From: Agriotes lineatus
Taxonomy: Eukaryota; Arthropoda; Insecta; Coleoptera; Elateridae
Assembly: GCA_940337035.1 (NCBI GenBank)
Contig: OW679202.1
Location: forward strand, 17,397,200-17,461,199
Reading direction: 5' to 3'
Length of the DNA stretch: 64,000 nucleotides
Positions 55,359 through 64,000 of this stretch are shown here, piece after piece; within the stretch, counting starts at the first letter, position 1; each line of letters opens with the position of its first letter. The position numbers and the translations under genes were made by a program. The notes below the pieces were generated by a model that saw only the letters and a list, made by a program, of their open reading frames with translations, had not been told where the DNA came from and did no database searches.

Positions 55359-56791
55359 TGCAGGGTCTTGAAAAAATAGGTCGGATATTTTACCCACTTA
55401 TAGATCTTATCAATACAAAACAAAGTCCTAATAAACATGGGTCCGGAAATGCTTGGTTTCTGAGATACAGAGTGTTAAAGTTATCAAAAACAAAAACCAG
55501 CCGTCCCTGGAATAAATAATTTAATAATCTAAGTGTGCCAAAACATGATCATTAATAGCACCAGTAAACCTTCAAAGTTTAGGTTTTGTCTTAACAGTGT
55601 CGCGATACGCCTAAAGTCGGGGTAACTGGCAATCCTTTTAGTTAAAATACACTTGGACACGAAGACTAAAGCTACTGTTGCGAGATTAATAAGAACACTT
55701 AAGTACAAATACTTGCATTTATTTTTCTGCCGTTTACAGAACACTTAAGTTTAATACCGTTGCTTCTTAACTTTACTTATTAACATCTTCTTATTAACTA
55801 ACTAAATTCTAAGTCTAGTTTGACCAAGAAAACTCGGTAGGCGTTTATAAATTTCCAAATAAGCTTATCAGAGGAGGTCTAAATTTTGGACTTTTGGAAC
55901 GTACATACGGACATGACAGTTCATAATAGTCCTATGAATTTGACAAGTTTGAAGCATTCACACATTAAAATTTGTCAAGCCCGACCCTTCGCAAATTATC
56001 GCTAATAAAGTTTTACAATTCTGCTAAAAGAATTTGCTCCCGCCGGCACGTAATTTTTATGATCGAGTTGCAACAGTTGCACTTCTGACCACGTACTAGC
56101 CATATACCTTCGCCAATATTTCGGCTTACGAAGTTAACCCTGCATAAATTTACTCTAATCTATTCGTGAGATTGAAATATCTCCAGCTTCCCAGAAAAAG
56201 GCACGTATCTAAACATCGGATAAACATTCGCTTGTTGTAATTTTAATATGACATTTTGCCTATGAATTCTACCTTAAAATATTTATAATACAAATGGCTT
56301 ATAGCTAACTAAAGTATAGTCCTACAACCGCGTATAGTTTATTTCATCAAAGAACGCAAATCGTAACAACAGGTTTAGAGACCTGCAAAAATATGGGCTT
56401 TAATTTTTTTATTTTTTTTTGAAAACGAAGCGAGATCTAAAAAAATCTCAGCAGACAAAAAAGTTGCATTTGTAGTTGCTTTATTAAAAAAAATATAGAA
56501 ATTGCAAAAATCTCGTGGGACTTATTTTTTTGTGAAAAAACCTAATTGATATACTCCCTGGGCACGCCCCTGGAATTTTTATATCAATTGTAATACGTCC
56601 TCATAAAGTTATAAACAAATTCTAAAAATTTCTCTAAAATCGCTCAAAGCGTTTTCAGCTTTCATAAAATACCTGTAACACCCTGTATCTCGAAAGCGAA
56701 GCGTTTCCGGACCCATGTTTATTAGGACATTTTTGTTTGTATTGATGAGATCTATAAGTGGGTATCCGACCTTTTTTTTCAACACCTTGTA
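55359..56791. mobile_element. TA-inserting TIR element, copy 2, split by a solo LTR
   Basis: The left end is TGCAGGGTCTTGAAAA and the right end, read inward, TACAAGGTGTTGAAAA, with TA on both sides. The inner arms (CCACTTATAGATCT, CCTAATAAACATGGGTCCGG) match copy 1 at 20756. Without the inserted LTR it is about 660 bp. No transposase. Confidence 0.82.
55598..56368. mobile_element. Solo LTR (771 bp) with 4-bp TSD
   Basis: Begins TGTCGCGATACG and ends CGTAACA (TG...CA), with ACAG at 55594-55597 and 56369-56372. The empty site is visible in copy 1 of the host element (CTTAACAGGTTC near 21015-21030). The TG/CA ends and 4-5 bp TSD are LTR-retrotransposon features. No internal coding, so it is a recombination product. 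Family unknown; it cannot be tied to the gypsy relic at 51 kb. Confidence 0.85.
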
Positions 56792-57870
56792 TAGAAACGA
56801 AGAAATGGCGCCATTCCTCTGGGTGGTGTTCATAGTGGGTAAAAAATACTGCGACAATTCTTTCTGGCGATTGCTATACACAGAAATACGAGTGTCTGGA
56901 GCTAATAGCTCCCATCCTTATAATCTTGATCATGAGTTTTGATAAATTCAAATCTCGAATCGGATCGTTTAGTTCTAATTAAGTAATTAGATGAGGTTTG
57001 TCTTTTTAAAATGGGAAATATTCTTCATCAGTAGTTGACATCTCGGAAACTGGTTTTATGTTTCTGTAGTAATCTGTTCTATATTCGAGGCGTCCACAGG
57101 CGTTAACACTGGTAATAGTGGTAATGCTTTCGAACGAAGTACTGGACAAGTAGCAGATGGCACATTAAGATATGTAACTTTTTTTTCTTATTTTCGCCAG
57201 AGAACCCGAAAATTTTGGTGCAGCAGAAGTAGCAGTGCGTCGTATGTTTCGTTTACGTTTGTCAAATCGAAGGAACTGCAAATGGCGTAGCAGTGCTCTT
57301 ACCATTTAAAAACTTTGCAGAGTAACGTCGTAACGTGCAAAACAAATGCGAGGAGTCGAAGGCTTGTCTGGTTTTCTGATTTTAAAATCAAAGCACACGT
57401 AATAAGGTTTTATTACTGAGAAAGTTGCTTTGCCTGAACAATTAAAACGGGAAATTAACCGGTCTTGCCTGAGTGTGTTTAGAATAGCATTTAAACTGTT
57501 GATTGTTGTTTGCTGTATTATGTTTATAATTAGTTTTGAGAGCGCCAATATAAGTTTAAAGCACACCCCAAAATGGTTTGTACATACCGCGCCAATATGC
57601 TTCTACGCCTGTCGTGTAAAACTGTCGGAAGCGGTCGGGTTTGTCAGAAAATGGCGTGCACTGACCTAGTGAAGGTGCTTCGTTAGAGGGCACAAGGGAA
57701 CGCCATATGACCTGGTTTTGAAGCTTGACAGAGCCGCAGTGAAAAGCGAAGTTTCTACATTTCCTAGGGATATTTCGAGAACAGTGTTGGAATAGCAGCC
57801 TTCGTTGGTTATCACCAGCAGCACGAAAGTGTCGTGCGAAGCAGCTGCCTGCGAGCAATTTAATGTTATG
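56792..57870. other. Unclassified
   Basis: Frames of 75-121 codons on both strands overlap and show no motif. Bases 57680-57850 are more GC-rich. Nothing supported. Confidence 0.3.
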
Positions 57871-58040
57871 ATTAGCGATGGGAACGAATGAATGAAAACT
57901 ATCGAATAGTTCGATAGTCACCGATTATTCGAATTATTCGATAGGTAAAACGAATAAATGGTTTTATTCATTCGTCATTTACGCTATCGAGAGACAATCG
58001 AAATGGCAAATGAGCGAACTGGTAAGGCGATAGGTGGCGC
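57871..58040. repeat. Palindrome-rich segment, possible hAT end
   Basis: TAGCGATGGGAACGAATGAA with repeated ATTCGAAT and CTATCGA palindromes is reminiscent of hAT subterminal regions. No matching second end found. Confidence 0.3.
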
Positions 58041-58475
58041 TGTAGCAAAAAACCGAACGGAACGAATGAATATTATCAAGGCGGTCTATATTGTTCCAGG
58101 CCATGACACTGGGCCTATAAAGTGACCTTTGGAATGGCCTACCACAATCTGGCAACATGGCTTCGCCAACCTTTAACAAAAAATTACTAGTGTTGGTCAC
58201 TAAATAAACAATCGGTCAGGGCACTATCCCTGTCATTGTGATGCATTCCAGTTGACTTGCAGCCTGGTACGTAAAACTGCAAATGCATTTTTGGCACTTA
58301 TATGACCTGTCTTGTCAAAATAGTTTTGAATGTCAAATATATTTCAAACAAACAAAACTTAAGTGTGTCTTGGAATGGCCTAGCACACAATCTGGCAACA
58401 CAGCCAGTGTCATGGCCTGGAACAATATAGACCGCCTTGATATTATTCATTCGGTTTTCGCCGGTTGCTACCTGA
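58041..58475. mobile_element. Foldback element, about 435 bp
   Basis: The blocks AAAACCGAA, ATATCAAGGCGGTC or ATTATCAAGGCGGTC, and TATTGTTCCAGGCCATGACA on the left are mirrored on the right (58400-58470), with arms of about 70 bp. An inner block (GGAATGGCCTA, ACAATCTGGCAAC) is repeated directly near 58120 and 58370. No coding. It abuts the Helitron-like repeat. Confidence 0.7.
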
Positions 58476-58768
58476 CCCGGCAAACGTTGTTTTGGATTAT
58501 GACATGATGGGGAAAACCCTTCAAACCATTAAGAACAGAATCATAAAAGTATGACTTCAAATAGAAAGTCGTACAGTGTATAGAAAAACACACTTTCGAT
58601 ATTTTCCAATTTTCCGGCTTTTCCTTTGGATTTTTCCGAATTTTCTTTCTTCCTAAACCACCTCGGGAGTAAGACGAACAAAACAAAAAAAAATCATTCA
58701 AATCGGTCAAGTCGTTCTCGAGTTTGTGAGTTACTAACACACGGCGATTGATTTTTATATATATAGAT
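58469..58768 (-). repeat. Helitron-like 3' terminal repeat, copy 2
   Basis: Nearly identical to 27229-27525. The terminal CTAG is mutated here (GTAG on the minus strand), and the far end runs into TATATATAGATAGAT. Confidence 0.55.
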
Positions 58769-58946
58769 AGATTATGTGTGTTCGTTGCTTGTGAACCCTT
58801 ACACAACTTTATAATGTGACTAAAAAGACATTTCATTCACTATCAACGATTAACCATATCCTAAACAACACGCAGATCAAATCCATTTTCAACTTAAATT
58901 TAAAAACTGGTTGCATCAGGTCTCGTACAATATGTATGGGAGACAG

Positions 58947-59090
58947 TTTTTTCGGAGGTTTCCACGGCTATTGTCATTATGTAGCGAACGACTTCCGAGA
59001 TTGAACCGTGTCCGTTGAGATAGAAGAACTCGAGGAACGTTGGGTCTATCCCACCAGTGACTCCGTTCAATCCCGGAAGTCGTTTGTTAC
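58947..59090. repeat. Penelope-like terminal unit in inverted arrangement, unit 3
   Basis: Starts TTTTTTCGGAGGTTTCCACG, CATTATGTAGCGAACGACTT and ends AATCCCGGAAGTCGTTTGTT. The inner part is shortened relative to units 1 and 2, and the hammerhead-like core is lost. Confidence 0.7.
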
Positions 59091-59099
59091 ATACGGGAA

Positions 59100-60190
59100 G
59101 AAGTGTTTACTGAGGATGAATCATACAGCTTTGATGTGAATTCTGAAGATTAAAACGCTTAAAGATCAAGTGGTCGACCACCTATAAGAATGTGATTGCA
59201 TTGATTATGAAGAAGTCCTCAAAACCCCAAGACGCTATTGAGGCAATCAGGTAAATCGATAACCGAATGACCATAACTAACCAGTTTTGAGCACAAGATT
59301 ACATATACCTAGTTATGATTTAGATGAGGTCTATGCAAATATTTAAACACACAGTAAAGTCAAAGTGGGTCTAGTAGACAGCGTTGTAGTTGGAAGACGA
59401 CCTTTTAAGCAGAATACTGACAAGTGACGAATACGTAAAGGAAAAGGCGTACTTATAAATACCGAAGAATCGCGTTGCTGAGACTCTATACCACTTAAAC
59501 GATTAATCCTCTGGCAAACACTGTGGAATGAATAAAATATTGCAAAAGAAGCTGAAAAGATTATAATGGGACTTGCAAGAGGGCGTCAAAGAAAAGTTCT
59601 GGATGAGAAGATTGTGCTGCGAAAATCGTGCTAATTTTAGCGGAAGTTCTTATTCCCTCTCAAATCAAGAAAGCCGTATTGTTACCAATGAACTACTGAA
59701 GAAGTTCTCCGACCGTGCTGTTGGTACTGTTTTCAAACCGAAGACAAAACCTTGAATTCGTACTATTCCAGACTGTTTAAGCGTAAAACCAGAAAGACAG
59801 CGGTGCACTCTAAGCAGGGTTAGCAAAAAATATGTTTTTGTTTAAAACATTTGTTTGTAACTTTGGCAATTGTGGTAACCTACTTTTATTTAGTAAGTAG
59901 CTCATGTAATTAGGCAAATTTTTTATGAAACTGAACTATTATAAATAACTGCAGTAAACATATTAGTTTCAATTAAATTTAGTTACTGTTTGCATTTGTG
60001 GATTGAAGTATTATGTTTATTATCACATTTTTAAGTAAAACTATATTTTAAAATTGGTTAGAAAGACTAAAAGATTTTTATTACAAATTGACCCGAATCA
60101 TGACTGGAAGGAGACTAGTAGAACCCCTTCTGGAATTATTTTGTATGTATGTATATGTATAATCTGTAACCTCATTTGCCTTCCGGTGTA
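59100..60190. other. Unclassified
   Basis: A 60-codon frame at 59573-59755 shows no recognised domain. The rest is AT-rich with no firm feature. Confidence 0.3.
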
Positions 60191-60194
60191 GAAG

Positions 60195-60780
60195 TTGGTG
60201 CTTTATGCGCTGGCATCTGGCGGTACAATGCTCAACTTGCCCCGGATTCGGGATACAGAGTTGGAATTATTTTATAAAACTAAACTCATACAAGTCACTA
60301 ACTTCTGTAATGCTGTATACATGGGTAAAACAAGACGTTCAGTGAACGCCCGTATCTCTCTGAACAGCAGCCCTGCCTCAGGTCGAGTCTCGTTTCATCA
60401 TCAGTTATCGTCGACCAACGCTATAAGATCCAGTTCGATAAAACTTCTATTATCTGCAAATACCCATTATTCTTTAGCAGAAAGATTTGAGAAGCCCTTG
60501 AGATTGACAAACACTATCATCTTCCCTCCATAAGGAAAGCGCTAATTTCGAAACCCCGCCCACAACCCTTTTCAGTAAACCTCGACGACACTTGCCTATA
60601 CATTTTGTCTTTCTTCTTCCGATCGTTAGAAGAGTTTCGCTTCTGGTGTGATTCATATATTGAGTTACCGTGCTCTTTTGCTTACCTCTTGATAAAGTCT
60701 CTTATAAAAGTGGAAAAAACGTTGACATTTTCAATCTCAATAACGACGCGTTCCAACCTCGGAAGTCGTTTGTTACATAA
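60195..60780 (+). pseudogene. Penelope-like GIY-YIG endonuclease end and 3' terminal repeat
   Basis: The plus strand reads AVYMGKTRRSVNARI (the second half of GIY-YIG with its arginine). After frame changes it reads KTSIICKYPLFF, EALEIDKHYHLPSIRKALIS and KPRPQPFSVNLDDT, the C-terminal region of PLE proteins. This runs into TCTTCTTCCGATCG, TGCTCTTTTGCTT, AAAGTGGAAAAAACGTTGA and GGAAGTCGTTTGTTACAT, a single-sided copy of the terminal repeat seen at 38.6 kb. The RT is absent. Confidence 0.8.
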
Positions 60781-60799
60781 TGTGCTTCATAATGGATAA

Positions 60800-61090
60800 A
60801 GAACAATCTTAATGAAGTAACTTTCAGTTTAGTGATACAGTTACATACTACAATTGCTTCGTCAGCTGGAATCAAACGATTGCGTTCTTCTTTTGGGATA
60901 GTTCACTCAAAACTAAGAAATCGACTGGGAATCGAAAAACCATCAAAAGTAAAGTAATAGAAACATCCCTTCACTTGAGGATGTAGAAGTGCAGTGTTTT
61001 TACTTGCCTATTTTGTTTTTGGTTGTGTAGTGCTTTTTCTAATATCCATAATTCTACTACTGTGTAACTACATTAAAATACATATACAAG
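60800..61090. other. AT-rich spacer
   Basis: No feature seen. Confidence 0.3.
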
Positions 61091-61536
61091 GTCGCTATTA
61101 TGAATGGGACCAAAGCGGCCCTGGTCAAACGGTTTGAGATATGCGTTTCATATTTGGTATATGTCTGAGTAAAAGAAATGTTTTTTCATACAGTTTTTAA
61201 GTGCGGTTGCCATATTGATTTTTTTTAAATAGCAACCTAGGCTATTTGATACATCAATAGAAAGCTTATTGTTTCTCTTTTCAGAAATATTACACATGTA
61301 TACAAGTACATAAGAAAATTACGCAGATAAATTAAAAAAACATTAAATGCATGCTTAATTCGGCGCTGCACCTTTAGTGAAATCTAGTAACCATTGCATT
61401 AACAAAACGTCATAAATAAACAAAACACAAACAAATACAAGTAGTAAGAGCTTAATAGGTGACAAAATAAACATCACACATTGTTAATTCTTCCTGTAGT
61501 TGTATTATTTGGCAAATAATCTTTGGAATTCTGCAA

Positions 61537-62480
61537 TATGGATCGCTTATCAGAAGCAGAACGGATAGAGATTTTTATGATGATTGGTTATGGTGACAGA
61601 AGACGAACACACGACGAGGTACGTCATTTATTTAATACGGCACATCTCGATCGGAATCCAATTAGTACAGTAAGTAGAACTTTATAAAGATTTATTAAAG
61701 TGCAAGCGTAAAACATCGTCCTAAATCTGGTTGACCACGATCTGCCAAACTAAAGAGAATTCCCTTGAGCTAGTACTGGATGTGGTTGAGCAACCTCAAA
61801 CGTCTGTACAGCAACTTGCCTTAAACCACAATATGAGTCGACATTCCATTCAAACAATTTTAAAAAGTATAAAGTACATTTAGTACAGAAGACGATTTCG
61901 ACAGAAGGCTCGAGTTTTGCGAGTGGGCAATGGAAGTTATTTCGTAAAATGACAATTTTGCCAATTCAGTTGTATTCTCGGATGAAGCTACTTTTCGTTT
62001 GAAGGGATCTGTAAACAGGCACAACTGTAGATACTGGTCGGACACCAACCCCCACTGGATAGAAGAAGTTCACACTCAGCGACCCCAGAAAGTTAACGTA
62101 TGGGGCTGGTATTGTTGGTCACAACATTATTGGACCATTTTTTATTGAAGGCAACCTTACATCGGAGAGATATCTTCAAATGCTGCGGGAAAATATTATT
62201 TCTCAAATTATATAACTTTTTCCAAATCATGATAACCCAAATGCGTTGGATCGGGAGAAGAGGAACCGTTGATTGGCCCGCTCGGTCACCGGATTTGTCT
62301 CCTTTAGATTTTTTTGTGGGGCTATTTAAAAAGTTACGTTTATTTAAGTAGACCTGACAATTTAAAAGAATTGAAAAATCGTATTCGTGCTGAAATGGCT
62401 GCTATTTCTCGAAATTCTCACTTTAGACAATTTTATATGAGCAAAGAGGAAAATATTTGGTGCAGACGTGTATCTTTTTA
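61537..62480 (+). pseudogene. Tc1/mariner-related transposase lacking the second catalytic block
   Basis: The ATG at 61537 opens MDRLSEAERIEIFMMIGYGD with an HTH region (NPISTVSRTL). After stops: FANSVVFSDEATFRLKG (first Asp), RYWSDTNPHWIEEVHTQRPQ, KVNVWAGIVGHNIIGPFFIE, GNLTSERYLQMLRENII, then directly WIGRRGTVDWPARSPDLSPL (third Asp) and YLSRPDNLKELKNRIRAEM. The expected segment with the second Asp (usually QQDGAPPH-like) is missing between about 62215 and 62245. Several frameshifts. Termini not defined; the element may span about 61090-62520. Confidence 0.8.
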
Positions 62481-62519
62481 GATGGGATGTGCATATGTTG
62501 TGTCTTGTGTACCAGGTGT

Positions 62520-64000
62520 AGCTTGCTAATAATTATTGTATAAGAAGCGAGAAATATGTCTAGAGCAAGTACTACAGATTACAGATTTTCCATAACAGTT
62601 AACAACTAGCTTAATCAGATGGTATTAATCTACGATAATTATTCATTAATTCAATTTGCTTGTTTTAAACGAATGCTAACACAGAGCTATCTAAATACTA
62701 CTAAATACAAATATACGACAACACTTTATATTGCATGCAATTTAAAAAGTAATTTTCATTCGAGTAATTGAAATCTTTGATAATTCAATTACATTACTGG
62801 CCGGTAATTGGTTATTAGTAATAATTACTTTTTAAAAGTAATTTTTCCAGCTTTGGCTGTTGGTAGGAATTTATCTACTAGCTTCGAAGCTGTCAATAAT
62901 ATTACGTGGTGTGCAGGCTATTTCTGATCAAGATCAATGTCATCGGTACATACTTACATGGTATTATATTTCTCTAGTTGTTGAAATTTTCAAAAATTAA
63001 TATAAAAAATAATCGTGAAGACATTGAGTTAGTTTTAATGATGCAACTTCATAAAAAATGCACTGTTTATTCCACAGATGGTGAAACGTAAGAATCTATT
63101 GCACGCCTAACCGATTGGGTGCTAGTTTTACTACAAAAGTTTCGGGTAAATATGCAACAGTAAACGAACATGCTCAGTATCAATGTCGTAAGTTTTAATA
63201 TTCCAAACAAGTAGTTCAAATAGCTCGTTGCAAAGGGGTCATGGGCATCAACAACGCGTGATAAAGTCACCTACTTGATATAAGCAATAATTACCTAATA
63301 GATAAAGGCTCCAGGTAATACTTGCCGTAAACGCTCCGCCGAACCACACAGAGTAAATGAGCTGGAACAAAAGACAGGCTGTAAAGAGAAACAAATAACA
63401 CCAGGTTCGTGAACACAACACTAACTCAGAATTCAAATTGGTAACATACTAATTAATACGATATATTTGATGCGTGAATAGTATGCGGGGTTCGTGCAAG
63501 TGGAAAAATCCGAACGTAATGCAGTTATAGAAAAAATAATGTTATTTATCGCCTGCAATACATAATCTTCGCCGAATAACGCATATGAGTATAATCAAGT
63601 TTTCTAGTTTTGCGTTCTTCTTACAAACGAAAAATACAGTGCAAAATCCAAAACGGTTTACAACATGAACAGATAGAAATAGGTAGGCAACGGAGAGTTG
63701 TAATCTAGGAAAGTTAACCTATATAACAAAAAGGTTAAATCAAGAAACGACTGATGGTAGCTTACTGCACACGAAAATTTACATCCGGAGTTTTAGATCT
63801 ACAACGCATCATTTCCATGACGGGCATACTAATCAACCATGGGTTTCCTTTGTATCGGGAAGCATGCAATGCTATCAGGTGCGTGAAATATTAGGACAAC
63901 TGAACGGCCTAATGATAGTGACTCATATGCAAATCCCCATGAGAAATTTTTGCTGTAGGTCTTCGACACTATCTGGCAGGATAATACGTACAGCGATTTT
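62520..64000. other. Unclassified, AT-rich
   Basis: At 62720-62865, AAGTAATT and TTACTTTTTAAAAGTAATTT with TTCCAGCTTTGGCTG resemble a hAT terminus, but no partner end or TSD was found. From 62900 to 64000 only short frames without motifs occur. Confidence 0.3.

Noticed and set aside
1..64000. CRISPR array, bacterial operon or prophage
   Set aside because: There are no regularly spaced identical repeats, ribosome-binding sites or operon-like coding density; all evidence is eukaryotic repeat DNA.

Overview
The window looks like repeat-dominated, AT-rich DNA from a large arthropod genome, most likely an insect. I recognise no host protein-coding gene, no CRISPR array and no functional rRNA or tRNA gene. 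Nearly everything that can be identified is a transposable element (TE) or a relic of one. The mix is RNase H-bearing LINEs, RTE-like and CR1-like LINEs, Penelope-like elements (PLEs) with GIY-YIG remnants, a Ty3/gypsy relic, mariner, Tc1 and hAT-type DNA transposons, MITEs, and tRNA- and 5S-derived SINEs. This combination is typical of insects.

Layout. 1-4.5 kb: a minus-strand LINE with an apparently intact ORF1 and ORF2 (endonuclease, RT, RNase H). ORF2 runs off the left edge, and the element sits inside the RT of an older RTE-like LINE. 5.9-7.7 kb: a hAT-like element with an 8-bp target-site duplication (TSD). 8.6-9.5 kb: an RTE endonuclease relic. 10.8-12.3 kb: a perfect 51-bp hairpin MITE and a shrunken mariner. 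18.0-18.7 kb: a 5'-truncated RTE copy with an 11-bp TSD. 19.2-23.0 kb: a foldback element, then an RTE relic split by a TA-inserting TIR element that is itself split by another TIR element. 23.2-27.0 kb: a second copy of the hAT-like family holding a PLE terminal unit and a truncated LINE, with a 1.7-kb TIR element inside that LINE. 27.5-32.5 kb: a CR1-like LINE lacking its RT and carrying four insertions (mariner, SINE, an odd 214-bp segment, a hAT element). 35-40 kb: LINE relics, MITEs and a PLE unit. 40.3-45.7 kb: GC-rich, unclassified, with tandem repeats. 47.9 kb: a 5S-derived SINE. 49-50 kb: a Helitron-like repeat with a GGGAC minisatellite. 50.3-51.7 kb: a gypsy pol relic. 52.3-54.8 kb: a PLE RT fragment, a Tc1-like TIR element and an internally inverted transposase. 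55.4-56.8 kb: a second TA-inserting TIR element containing a solo LTR. 58-60.8 kb: a foldback, a Helitron-like end and PLE parts. 61-62.5 kb: a mariner-like transposase relic.

The layout records nested insertion. Several nests can be ordered in time because removing an insert plus one TSD copy restores the reading frame of the host element. No coordinated gene system is visible. The most notable items are the nearly intact elements, the inverted PLE terminal units with a hammerhead-like core, and an unclassified TIR family that keeps an apparent first exon with a splice donor.
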